Source: Streptomyces sp. CB00455 (GTDB taxonomy: Bacteria; Actinomycetota; Actinomycetes; Streptomycetales; Streptomycetaceae). From it: a DNA stretch of 64,000 nucleotides. Numbering within the stretch: the stretch's first letter is position 1; each line of letters starts with the position of its first letter. Below the pieces are notes generated by a model. The model saw only the letters and a list, made by a program, of their open reading frames with translations, was not told the DNA's origin and did no database searches. Made by a program: the position numbers and the translations under genes. The stretch covers positions 248,001-312,000 of the forward strand of contig NZ_LIVQ01000006.1 of the NCBI RefSeq assembly GCF_001905445.1. The letters run 5' to 3'. This document shows positions 17,243 through 26,600 of this stretch, piece after piece.

Positions 17243-17284
17243 GGCGGCCGCGGTGGCCTGGAGGGGAAGCCACCGCGGCCGCCG
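17242..17284 (+). terminator. Strong terminator after afsS
   Basis: A perfect 16-bp GC stem (17242-17257 pairs with 17269-17284; core GGCCGCGGTGGC) around an 11-nt loop, immediately following the 12-bp repeat array. Confidence 0.85.
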
Positions 17285-17410
17285 CCGTGTGTCCGCTGCC
17301 CGCGGTCTCCCGCAGGCAGCGGGGGTCGGGCGCCGCCGTCCTTCCGGCTCCGGCAGGTGCGGCCGTCGTGATCCCGCCGCCGGGGCCGGCCCGGTCACTA
17401 GTCTGGGGTC

Positions 17411-18229
17411 GTGTTCTCCTCCCACGGGCCGAGCGTCCGCGAACTCGCCGTGCAGGCCCTCTCCTCCGTCGAGCGCGGTTACGACCTGCTCGCGCCGAAG
17501 TTCGACCACACGCCCTTCCGCACTCCGGACCGCATCCTCGACGCCGTCGAGGAGACCCTCGCCCAGCGGGAGGGTTCCTTCGGAGCCGGCCTGGACCTGT
17601 GCTGCGGCACGGGCGCCGCGACCGGAATGCTGCGGCGGCTGTGCCGGGAGCGCGTGACCGGGGTGGACCTCAGCGCGGGCATGCTGGCCCGGGCCGCGCG
17701 GGCGCACGGTCCCGGCTCGCCGCCGGTGGACTTCGTACGGGCCGACGCGCGCGCCCTGCCGTCGGCACTGCGCGACTCCTACGACCTGGCCGTCAGCTTC
17801 GGTGCCTTCGGCCACTTCCTGCCGGCCGAGCGGCCTGCCGTCTTCGGCGGCGTGCACTGCGCGCTGCGCGAGGGCGGCCTCTTCGCCTTCCCGATCGGCG
17901 CCCCGCTCTCGCCGTCCGCCCCGGTGTGGTGGGCGCTGGCCGGATTCGACGCGGCGATGCGGGTGCGCAACGCGGTGTGGCGGCCTCCCTTCGTCATGTA
18001 CTACCGGACCTTCCCGCTGGGCGGGGTCCGCGACGACCTGCGGGCCGCCGGTTTCGCGGTGACGACCGTGGCGCTGGAGCACTTCGGGCGGCTGCCCGGG
18101 GGCGCGCCGCGCTGGCGGCTGGTCCTGGCCCGCAAGACCGGCGGCCCGGACGCAGGCGGCCCCGACACCGGAGGCCCCGACGCCGACTGCCCGGACACAG
18201 GTGGGCAGCGTCCGGCCGACACTCCCTAG
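17411..18229 (+). CDS. Class I SAM-dependent methyltransferase
   Basis: A 272-residue methyltransferase. Motif I is GLDLCCGTGAATG (about residues 59-71), followed by the acidic VTGVDLSAGML (motif post I) and a DLAVSFGAFGHF segment (motif II). The start is GTG 17411. The C-terminal 30 residues are a GGPDxGGPDT repeat tail encoded by a tandem DNA repeat and probably disordered. Its last 4 nt overlap the convergent acyl-CoA ligase gene. The methyl acceptor is unknown; it has no regulon palindrome of its own. Confidence 0.85.
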   Translation: MFSSHGPSVRELAVQALSSVERGYDLLAPKFDHTPFRTPDRILDAVEETLAQREGSFGAGLDLCCGTGAATGMLRRLCRERVTGVDLSAGMLARAARAHGPGSPPVDFVRADARALPSALRDSYDLAVSFGAFGHFLPAERPAVFGGVHCALREGGLFAFPIGAPLSPSAPVWWALAGFDAAMRVRNAVWRPPFVMYYRTFPLGGVRDDLRAAGFAVTTVALEHFGRLPGGAPRWRLVLARKTGGPDAGGPDTGGPDADCPDTGGQRPADTP

Positions 18230-20088
18230 GGCAGGGCCGCCGGGCGGGCCCGCAGTTCGCGTTTGAGCACCTTTCCACTCGCGTTGCGCGGCAGCTCGGG
18301 GACGAACTCGACCGCGCGCGGCACCTTGTAGTTGGCCATCTCCCGGCGGGACCAGGCGATCAGGCCGTCGGCGGTGAGGGTGGAACCGGGCCGCCGGACG
18401 GCGTACGCCTTGCCGACCTCTCCGAGGCGCGGGTCGGGAACGCCGACGACCGCCACGTCCGCGACGTCCGGGTGGAGGCCGAGGAGCTGCTCGATCTCGG
18501 CGGGGTAGGCGTTGAACCCGCCGACGATGAACATGTCCTTGATCCGGTCGGTGATGCGCAGGTTGCCGCCGCTGTCGAGGACCCCGACGTCCCCGGTGCG
18601 CAGCCAGCCCTCGGGGGTGACGGCCGCGGCGGTCTCGGCCGGGTCCTCGAAGTAGCCCTGCATGACGTGGTGGCCGCGGACCCAGACCTCGCCGGCCGTG
18701 CCGGCGGGCCGGGCGTTCCCGTCGGGGCCGGCGATGCGCAGCTCCGTACCGGGTACGGGGCGCCCCGAAGTCGCCGCGATGACCTCGGCCGGGTCGCCGC
18801 GGCGGCACATGGTGACGATGCCGCTGGCCTCGGAGAGGCCGTAGGCGGTGAGGACGGTGGCGACGCGCAGCTCGCCGCGCAGCCGTTCGACGAGCCGCAG
18901 CGGGACGATCGCCGCACCGGTGACGACCAGGCGCAGGGCGGACAGGTCGTGGTGGTCGCGGTGGGGATGGTCGAGGAGGGACTGGTGGAGGGTGGGCGGC
19001 CCGGGGAGGACGGAGATCCGTTCGGCGGCGACGTTCGCGAGGACGGTGTCCACGTCGAAGACGGGCTGGGGGACCATCGTGGCCCCGCGCATCAGGCAGG
19101 CGATGATCCCGGCCTTGTAGCCGAAGGTGTGGAAGAAGGGGTTCACGATCAGGTAGCGGTCGCCTTCGCGCAGGCCGGCGAGCTCGCTCCAGACGGCGTA
19201 GCAGCGCAGGGACTGGGCGTGGGTGATGACGGCGCCCTTGGGGCTGCCGGTGGTGCCGGAGGTGAAGACGATGTCGGAGGGGGCGTCGGAGGGGATCGCC
19301 CCGGCCCGTTCGCGGACGGTCCGGGCCGGTATCCGGTCCCCGCCCGCGAGGAAGTCCTTCCAGGTGCGGAAGGAGTGGGGGGCGTCCTCGGCGAGCACGA
19401 CGACGTGTTCCAGGTACGGGAGCCCCGGCAGCGGCCCGGAGCCGGGGCCTTCGGCGGCCGCGCGGCGCAGGGAGGCGACGTAGGAGGCGCCGAGGAAGGT
19501 GCCGGTGACGAAGAGCAGTCTGGCTCGGCTGCGCTGGAGGACATAGACGGCTTCGGCGCCCTTGAAGCGGGTGTTGAGGGGGACCAGGACCGCGCCGGCG
19601 GAGACGGCACCGAGGGCGGAGACGATCCACTCCAGGGTGTTGGGGGCCCAGACGGCGACCCGGTCGCCCGGTTCGATCCCGGCGGCGATGCAGGCGGCGG
19701 CGGCGCGCTCGACGCGCGCGCCGAGCTGGGCGTAGTCGATGCGGACGCGGCCGTCGACGACGGCCTCGCGCTCCGCGTACCGGGCCGCCGCGTCCCTGAC
19801 GAGTCCGGCGAGGCTGCCCCAGCGGAGGTCGCCCCGGGGGTCCTCGGGGGTGTCGGCGCCGGCTCCGGCTCCGGTATCGACTCCGGGGCCGGCCGCGGGG
19901 CCGGCTGCGGGGCCGGCTGCGAGGCCGGCTGCGGGCTCGTCCCGGCAGGGGCCCGCGTCCCCGTATCCGCCTCCGCCGGGTCCCGCGCCCCCGCCCCCGC
20001 CCCCGCCCGGTCCCGCGCCCCCGCCCCCGTGCCGGGATCCGCCCCCGTCCCCGTTCCCGGCCGGCTCCCCGCGTCCGTCCTCGTCCAT
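18226..20088 (-). CDS. Acyl-CoA synthetase (AMP-forming), FadD3-like
   Basis: A 620-residue adenylate-forming ligase: AMP motif FTSGTTGSPKGA (about 275-286), the YGLSEASG motif, TGDVG hinge region and the C-terminal catalytic Lys in NASGKVLKREL. It resembles the FadD3/FadD17 type acyl-CoA ligases of actinobacterial steroid catabolism, which activate short polycyclic or branched acids; that assignment is by overall resemblance only. Residues 1-85 are an unusual Gly/Ala/Pro-rich extension encoded by repeats; translation is nevertheless likely from ATG 20086-20088, which has a good RBS (GAGGAA). An internal start nearer residue 85 is the alternative. It is divergent from the thiolase operon with regulon site 3 between them. 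Confidence 0.85.
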   Translation of the reverse strand: MDEDGRGEPAGNGDGGGSRHGGGGAGPGGGGGGGAGPGGGGYGDAGPCRDEPAAGLAAGPAAGPAAGPGVDTGAGAGADTPEDPRGDLRWGSLAGLVRDAAARYAEREAVVDGRVRIDYAQLGARVERAAAACIAAGIEPGDRVAVWAPNTLEWIVSALGAVSAGAVLVPLNTRFKGAEAVYVLQRSRARLLFVTGTFLGASYVASLRRAAAEGPGSGPLPGLPYLEHVVVLAEDAPHSFRTWKDFLAGGDRIPARTVRERAGAIPSDAPSDIVFTSGTTGSPKGAVITHAQSLRCYAVWSELAGLREGDRYLIVNPFFHTFGYKAGIIACLMRGATMVPQPVFDVDTVLANVAAERISVLPGPPTLHQSLLDHPHRDHHDLSALRLVVTGAAIVPLRLVERLRGELRVATVLTAYGLSEASGIVTMCRRGDPAEVIAATSGRPVPGTELRIAGPDGNARPAGTAGEVWVRGHHVMQGYFEDPAETAAAVTPEGWLRTGDVGVLDSGGNLRITDRIKDMFIVGGFNAYPAEIEQLLGLHPDVADVAVVGVPDPRLGEVGKAYAVRRPGSTLTADGLIAWSRREMANYKVPRAVEFVPELPRNASGKVLKRELRARPAALP

Positions 20089-20123
20089 GGCCCGTTCCTC
20101 CCCCGTACCCGGTACCGCAGTAG

Positions 20124-20138
20124 CTGACTATCCGTCAG
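20124..20138. promoter_or_regulatory. Regulon palindrome, site 3 (one mismatch)
   Basis: CTGACTATCCGTCAG in the 102-bp gap between the divergent ligase (start 20088) and thiolase (start 20191) genes. One binding event could control both directions. Confidence 0.8.
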
Positions 20139-20190
20139 ATTAGCTGTACCCTTCGCGGCTGTCAGCACTGGTGCACACCGGAGGTGGGCG

Positions 20191-21342
20191 ATGGTGGCAA
20201 CGCTCAAAGACGCTACGGCGATAGTCGGCATCGGGCAGACCGCCTTCGCCAAACGACTCCCCCAGTCCGAGAAGGAACTGGCCTGCCGGGCCATCCTGGC
20301 GGCGCTCGCCGACGCCGGCATCCAGCCCTGCGAGGTCGACGCCTTCGCCTCCTACACCATGGAGGAGACCGACGAGGTCGAGGTCGCCAAGGCCGTGGGC
20401 GCCGGGGACGTGACCTTCTTCTCCAAGGTCGGCTACGGCGGTGGCGGTTCCTGCGCCACCGTCGGCCACCTCGCGGCCGCCGTCGCCACCGGCCAGGCCA
20501 CCGCTGGCGTCGCGTGGCGCTCGCGCAAACGCGGGTCCGGGCCGCGCCCCTGGAAGAACACCGCCGTCCAGCTCCCCACCCCCGGCCAGTGGACCCGCCC
20601 CTTCGGCCTGCTGCGACCCGCCGATGAGATCGGCATGCTGGCCCGCCGCTACATGCACGAGTACGGCGCCACGCGCGACCACCTCTTCAACGTGGCGATG
20701 GCCTGCCGCAACCGGGCCAACGAGAACCCCGCCGCGATGATGTACGAGCGCCCGCTGACCCGCGAGATGTACATGACCTCCCGCATGATCAGCGACCCGC
20801 TCTGCCTGTTCGACAACTGCCTGGAGACCGACGGCGCCCTGGCCTGCGTGATCGTGTCCGCCGAGCGGGCCCGGGACTGCCGCCAACGCCCCGTCTACGT
20901 GCACTCCGTCGCCCAGGGCCTGCCCGCCCAGCACCACGGCATGGTCAACTACTGGAACGACGACCCGCTGTCCGGGCCGGCCTGGACGGCCGCCCGCCAT
21001 CTGTGGAAGCAGGCCGACTTCGGCCCCCCGGACGTGGACGTCGCCCAGATCTACGACGCCTTCACCCCGCTGATCCCGCTCTCGCTGGAGGGCTACGGCT
21101 TCTGCGACCGCGGCGAGGGCGCCGCCTTCACCGAGGGCGGCGCCCTGGAGATGGGCGGCCGGCTCCCGATCAACACCGGGGGCGGCGGACTGAGCGAGGC
21201 GTACGTACACGGTTTCAACCTGATCAACGAGGGGGTCAAGCAGCTGCGGGGGACCTCCACCGCCCAGGTGCCGGACGCCGCGACCTGCCTGGTGACGGCG
21301 GGCGAAGGCGTCCCGACGTCCGCGATCCTGCTTCGAGCCTGA
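20191..21342 (+). CDS. Thiolase-like lipid-transfer protein (Ltp/SCP2-thiolase type)
   Basis: A 383-residue thiolase-superfamily protein of the lipid-transfer class. It has the GYGGGGSCATVGHLAAAVATG nucleophile-elbow region, AQIYDAFTPLIPLSLEGYGFC and the C-terminal PINTGGGGLSEAYVHG loop. Ltp2-like members catalyse retro-aldol cleavage of steroid side-chain acyl-CoAs together with a DUF35 protein, and a DUF35 gene follows 13 nt downstream here; this supports an aldolase rather than an ordinary thiolase role, but that is inference. Gene order is thiolase, DUF35, enoyl-CoA hydratase, all tightly spaced. Confidence 0.85.
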   Translation: MVATLKDATAIVGIGQTAFAKRLPQSEKELACRAILAALADAGIQPCEVDAFASYTMEETDEVEVAKAVGAGDVTFFSKVGYGGGGSCATVGHLAAAVATGQATAGVAWRSRKRGSGPRPWKNTAVQLPTPGQWTRPFGLLRPADEIGMLARRYMHEYGATRDHLFNVAMACRNRANENPAAMMYERPLTREMYMTSRMISDPLCLFDNCLETDGALACVIVSAERARDCRQRPVYVHSVAQGLPAQHHGMVNYWNDDPLSGPAWTAARHLWKQADFGPPDVDVAQIYDAFTPLIPLSLEGYGFCDRGEGAAFTEGGALEMGGRLPINTGGGGLSEAYVHGFNLINEGVKQLRGTSTAQVPDAATCLVTAGEGVPTSAILLRA

Positions 21343-21355
21343 GGAGAACCGCGCC

Positions 21356-21820
21356 ATGACGACGACCGCCGCGCACGCCGCCGCCGCAGAAGCGCTCCTG
21401 CTGCCCGTCCCCGACGAGGACGGCGCCCCCTTCTGGAAGCACGCGGCCCGGGGCGAACTGCGCATCCAGGCCTGCACCGCCTGCGGCCGGCTGCGCTTCC
21501 CGCCCCGGCCCTGCTGCCCGCACTGCCAGTCCTTCGACAGCGAGTGGCGCCCGGTGAGCGGTCGCGGCCGCATCTGGTCCTACGTCCTGCCCCACCCGCC
21601 GCTGCTCCCCGCGTACGCGGCGCAGGCCCCGTACAACGTCATCCTCGTGGAACTCGCCGAAGCCCCGCACATCCGGCTGGCCGGGAACCTGGTGACCTCG
21701 GCCGACGCCCCGCTGAACTCGGTGGACCCGGCCCGGCTGCGCATCGGCGCACGGGTGCAGGTGGTCTTCACCGACACGGGCGGGATGGCCGTGCCGCGCT
21801 GGACGCTGGAGAAGGCATGA
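21356..21820 (+). CDS. Zn-ribbon OB-fold protein (DUF35 / ChsH2-type)
   Basis: A 154-residue partner protein. The Zn ribbon CTACGRLRFPPRPCCPHC supplies four Cys (two CxxC pairs) near residues 39-56, followed by the OB-fold part (GRGRIWSYV ... RIGARVQVVF). DUF35 proteins bind thiolase/Ltp enzymes and position the acyl-CoA; in steroid catabolism they act with Ltp2 or as part of a hydratase. It starts 13 nt after the Ltp gene with a GAGGAG-type RBS and overlaps the hydratase gene by 4 nt (ATGA). Confidence 0.88.
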   Translation: MTTTAAHAAAAEALLLPVPDEDGAPFWKHAARGELRIQACTACGRLRFPPRPCCPHCQSFDSEWRPVSGRGRIWSYVLPHPPLLPAYAAQAPYNVILVELAEAPHIRLAGNLVTSADAPLNSVDPARLRIGARVQVVFTDTGGMAVPRWTLEKA

Positions 21821-22593
21821 CGCTGCGGGTGGAGCGGGACGGGGACAGCGGGGTCGCCGTCGTCACACTGGACCGGGAGCACCGGCACAACGCCATCGAC
21901 CTGGCGACGGCCGGCGAGCTGACAGCGGTGTGGCGGGAGTTCCGCACCGCCCCGGACGTCCGGGCGGTGGTGCTGACGGGCTCCGGTACGGCAGCCTTCT
22001 GCACCGGCATCGACCGCGGCGTGCAGGTGCCGCAGCCGCCGTCCCCGTACTCGGTGGACGATCCGCTGGCCGCGATCGGCCCCAAGGCGGGCGACCTGTG
22101 GAAGCCGGTGGTCGCCGCCGTCAACGGCATGGCGTGCGGCGGTGCGTTCTACCTGCTGGGCGAGGCGGAGTTCATCATCTCCTCGTCGGCGGCGACGTAC
22201 TTCGACCCGCACACCGCCTACGGCATGGTCAGCGCCTACGAAGCCGTCTACATGGCGCAGCGGATTCCCTTCGGGGAGGCCGCGCGGATGTCCCTGATGG
22301 GCACGGCGGAGCGGCTCTCCGCGCAGCGGGCCTACGAGATCGGGCTCGTCTCGGAGCTGGCCGAGCCCGCGCAGCTGCTGCCGGCGGCGCTGCGCGCGGC
22401 GCGGACGCTGGCGGGCTTCCCGACGGAGGCGGTGCAGGGCACCGTACGGGCCCTGTGGTCGGCGAAGCAGGCGGCCCTGCAGCAGGCGCTGGCGCAGGCC
22501 CCGGCGCTGATCGCGCTGGGCAACGCGGCGCCGGAACGCCAGGCGGAACTGTTCGGTGCCCGCCGGCCGGGCACGGACTTCCGGCTGCGCTGA
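21817..22593 (+). CDS. Enoyl-CoA hydratase/isomerase family protein
   Basis: A 258-residue crotonase-fold protein. It shows the early block VAVVTLDREHRHNAID, the first oxyanion region SGTAAFCTGID and the second NGMACGGAFYLLGEAEF. The start overlaps the DUF35 stop by 4 nt, so it is translationally coupled. It probably hydrates or isomerises an unsaturated acyl-CoA that the neighbouring ligase and aldolase handle. The segment between the oxyanion blocks (VPQPPSPYSVDDPL) is longer than in short-chain hydratases. Confidence 0.87.
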   Translation: MTLRVERDGDSGVAVVTLDREHRHNAIDLATAGELTAVWREFRTAPDVRAVVLTGSGTAAFCTGIDRGVQVPQPPSPYSVDDPLAAIGPKAGDLWKPVVAAVNGMACGGAFYLLGEAEFIISSSAATYFDPHTAYGMVSAYEAVYMAQRIPFGEAARMSLMGTAERLSAQRAYEIGLVSELAEPAQLLPAALRAARTLAGFPTEAVQGTVRALWSAKQAALQQALAQAPALIALGNAAPERQAELFGARRPGTDFRLR

Positions 22594-22659
22594 GCCGGCG
22601 CGGGGCTCTGGCGGGAGTCACGCCGGGCCGGCGGGGGGCGGCGCGGGGGGCGGCGGCCA

Positions 22660-22750
22660 GGAGCCTGGGCCGGGCCTGCGCAGGGGCGGCGCGGGGCCTG
22701 CGTGGGGGCGGCGCGGGGCCTGCGTGGGGGCGGCGCGGGGCCTGGATAGG
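22660..22750. repeat. 21-bp GC-rich tandem repeat
   Basis: Three to four copies of GGCGCGGGGCCTGCGTGGGGG lie between the convergent hydratase and Ser-rich protein genes. No gene is supported in the 22594-22803 gap. Confidence 0.8.
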
Positions 22751-22803
22751 CGCGGCGCCGGCCTGGCCAGAGGTCACGCCCGGCCTCGGCCGGGCCTGCC
22801 TGC

Positions 22804-23406
22804 CTAGCGGGTCTTGGCGGGCTTCGGAAGGGGCTTCGACGTGGAGCCGCCCGTGGAGCCGCCCGAGGAGCCGCCGCCCGTGGAGCCGGAGCCGCCGGTC
22901 GGGGGCGAGCTCGCCGCCGGGGCGGAGCCGGAGGTGAGCCTGACGTCGCCTATCCGGCAGGTCCGGACGTCCGCGGCGCGCACGGGGTCCTTGAGGGGCA
23001 CGTCCACCGAACGGGACTCGCGGGCGTCGAGGGTCACCTCCAGGGTGGACGCTTCGACGACGGCGGCCGATGCCGCCTCCCGGGAGAGGGAGACCTCGAA
23101 GGTCGCCTTGCGGCTCAGCCGGGAGGTGACCCTGACGGTGGTGACGGGCGAGGCGCCGCTGGTGCAGGTGACCACCACGGCCGTGGCGGGGTCGCCGCTC
23201 GGGCTCGCGGACGGCGAGGACGACGCCGTGCTGCCGCTGCTGCCGCTGTGGCTCTTCTTCCTCTTGGACTTGGAGCTGGAACAGCCGCCTCCGCTACTGC
23301 TGCTGCTCTTGCTCTTCCCGCTGCCGCCCGTGGACGAGAACCCGGTCAGCGCGAAGACGACGGCGACCAGCACCGCGGTGAACCTGATACGACGTCCAGC
23401 CACCAT
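22804..23406 (-). CDS. Ser/Gly-rich secreted protein of unknown function
   Basis: A 200-residue protein with a signal peptide (MVAGRRIRF, hydrophobic to about residue 24), a Ser/Lys-rich low-complexity stretch (28-70), a compact middle domain of beta-strand character with two Cys (VTCTSG and RTCRIGD, about residues 80-155) and a Ser/Gly/Thr tail. I chose ATG 23404-23406 because longer readings add Arg/Gly-rich residues before the signal. Not recognised. It is divergent from the Rhs gene and could be an envelope protein. Confidence 0.6.
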   Translation of the reverse strand: MVAGRRIRFTAVLVAVVFALTGFSSTGGSGKSKSSSSSGGGCSSSKSKRKKSHSGSSGSTASSSPSASPSGDPATAVVVTCTSGASPVTTVRVTSRLSRKATFEVSLSREAASAAVVEASTLEVTLDARESRSVDVPLKDPVRAADVRTCRIGDVRLTSGSAPAASSPPTGGSGSTGGGSSGGSTGGSTSKPLPKPAKTR

Positions 23407-23668
23407 GACCGACCACTCCCCCTCGGACGAACGGCGCGTCACGCTACCAGCCCCCTCCCCCACCCGCACGCCCTCGCCCCCGGACCCCGTCTTCCTGCGC
23501 ACCACCCCCTGGGTCGCCCCCGCAAACACACCCCGGCACCGGTTCCTGCCCACCACGAGGGGCGTGTCGGCCAACTTCCCTCCTGCGTAGCGGCACTGTC
23601 AGACCGTCATGGAAAGATGGGTTCGCACAAGCATCGGGGGAACGTTCACAGGTACGGGGGGTGGGGGC

Positions 23669-26600
23669 ATGTCGGTCACGGTGCCCGACTGGGCGGACAC
23701 ACTGCTGGACCTGATCGGCGTGGCCTGGCCCAATGTCGACGAGGACGCCTACCGGGAGATGGCCGACTCGCTCCGCGAATTCGCCGATGACCTGCTGGAT
23801 GACGGCCAGCTCGCCAACAACCATGTCGAGCGCCTGCTGTCGGCCAGCAAGGGCGAGTCGATCGAGGCGCTGAACCAGCACTGGAACAAGGTCAAGGGCC
23901 GCCACTTCAAGGACATCGCGAGCGCGGCGCGCACCATCGCCGGAGCCATGGACCTGGCCGCCGGAGCCGTGGTCGGCATGAAGACCGCGGCCCTCGTCCA
24001 GCTCGGCTACCTCGCCAGCGAAGCGGGGATCGCGCTCTCCCTCATACCGGTCACCGGCGGCCTGTCGATGCTGATCGGCGCCGGTGCCATGCGCGCGACC
24101 CAGGAGGTCATCAAGCGCCTCATCAAGGAGTGCGTCGAAGAGGCCGTCGGCTACATCGTCTCGGCGATGACCGAGCCCGCCGTCGCCGCGCTGGAGGGCA
24201 TGGCCGCCGACCTCGTCGTCCAGCTCGGCTCGATGGCGCTGGGTCTCCAGGACGGCGTCGACCTCGACCAGGCCAAGACCGCCGGCAAGGACGGCTTCCA
24301 CGACGGCGTCCAGTCCGGCAAGGAATCCCTGCACCTGGCCTCGGCGGGCGCCGGCGGTGGGACCGGCGGCGGGACCGGCCTGGTCGACCTCCACATCGAG
24401 CACTCCGAGCACACCCGCGCGGGCACCAACCTGACCCACGTCAGCACCGGCATCCACGGCAAGACCACCGCGAAACTGGCCAAGGCCAAACACCACCACG
24501 GCCGCACCCGCGGCCGCGACTCCATCGCCCAGGCCATCGACCCGGTCGCCGACAAGGCCATGGCCGCCCTCACCAAAGCCACCAAAGCCATGGGCGACCA
24601 CGTCGGAAAGACCCTCCCCAAGGCCGTCAAGCAGATCTCCACGGACCACAAGAAGAACGATCAGGCGATCCACGACGACTTCAACCGCCTGAAGAAGAAC
24701 GGCGGCGACGGGAGCGGCAAGGCGGACCGCAGTGCCGGAAACGGCGGGGCGAGCAGCCGCACCAGGCCCGATGCCCTGCACGGGGCCAAGGACGAACCGC
24801 GCCGCAACGCCATCTCGCTGGACAAGAAGCGCTGCGAAAACGACCCGATCGACGTGGTCACCGGCGAAATGACCCTGCCGCAGACCGACCTCGCCCTGCC
24901 CGGCACCCTGCCCCTGGTCCTCAGGCGTACCCATCTGTCCGGGTACCGCTACGGCAAGTGGTTCGGCCGCAGCTGGGCCTCCACCCTCGACGAGCGCCTG
25001 GAGCCCGATCCGGTCGGGTTCGGCGCCGTCTGGGCCCGCGAGGACGGCTCCCTCCTCGTCTACCCGCGCCTGCCGCGCACCGGCGACGAGCCCGTGCTGC
25101 CGCTCGAGGGCCCCCGGCTCGCCCTGGCTCACGCCGGCGACGACGGCGGCGAGACGACGTACACCGTCACCGACGACCGCACCGGGCTGAAGAGGTCCTT
25201 CACGGGCAGCCCCTACCGCGCCTCGACGGCATACTGGCTGACCGCGATCGAAGACCGCAACGCCAACGCCATCACCTTCGCCCGGGCCGCCGACGGCGCG
25301 CCCACCGGCGTCACCCACAGCGGCGGCTACACCGTCGACGTCGCCACAGGCGACCAGCGGGTCGCGGAGCTCGCGGTCCGCGCTGCCGACGGGCCCGTCC
25401 CGGTCATGTCGTACGGCTACGACGAGCCCGGCAACCTGACCGCCCTCACCAATTCCTCCGGCCTGCCACAGCTCCTCACCTATGACGAGCACGCCCGCGT
25501 CACGTCCTGGACCGACCGCAACAACTCCACCTTTCGCTATGTCTACGACACCGCCGGCCGCGTCGTGCGCACGATCGGTCCGGACGGCTTCCTCTCCTCG
25601 ACCTTCGATTACGACACGGCGGCCGGGACCACCCGTTACACCGACTCCACGGGCGCGACCACCGTTTTCCGGTTCAACGACCACCTCCAGGTCATCTCCG
25701 AGACCGACCCGCTGGGGCACACGGTCAGCCGGCTCTGGGACCCGTACGACCGGTTGCTCGCGCACACCGACCCCCAGGGCCGGACCACGACCTACACCTA
25801 CGACGGGAGCGGCGACCTCGTCGGCATCGTCCACCCGGACGGCAGCGCGGTCACCGTCGCGTACAACGACAGGCACCAGCTCACCGCCGTCAGCACCCCT
25901 GACGGCGCGACGTCGCGGCAGGAATACGACGAGCGGGGCAATCCGACCCTGTTCACCCGGCCGAACGGCACGACGACACGGCTCTTCCACGACGCTCAGG
26001 GACACCTGACGGGTGTGGACGACTCCCTCGACGGACCGGAACGCATCCACTGCGACCCGGCGGGCCTGCCCCTCGCGATCCGCACCGCACAAGGCGGCGT
26101 CACCCGCTACGTGCGGGACGCCTTCGGCCGCCCGACCCTGATCACCGACCCGCACGGGCGGGCCACGGAGCTGGAGTGGACGGTCGAGGGCAAGCTGGCC
26201 CGCCGGGCGGATCCGGGCGGCTCCACGCAGGCCTGGACCTATGACGGCGAGGGGAACTGCCTGACGCACACGGATGCGGCAGGCGGGCAGTCCCGCTTCG
26301 AGTACACCCACTTCGACCTGATCGCAGCACGCACCACGCCCGAGGGCGCCCGCCACTCCTTCGCCTACGACACCGAGCTGCGCCTCACCCTGGTCACGAA
26401 CCCGTCCGGCCAGACGTGGAGCTACACCTATGACGCGGTCGGCCGCCGTACTTCGGAGACCGACTTCGACGGCCGCAGCCTGCACTACACGCACGACCTG
26501 TCCGGCCGGCTGACCAGCCGTACCAACGGGCTCGGCCAGACGATCCGCTACGAGCGCGACAGCGCCGGACGGGTGGTCGTCAAGGACGCCGGGGGCGCAC

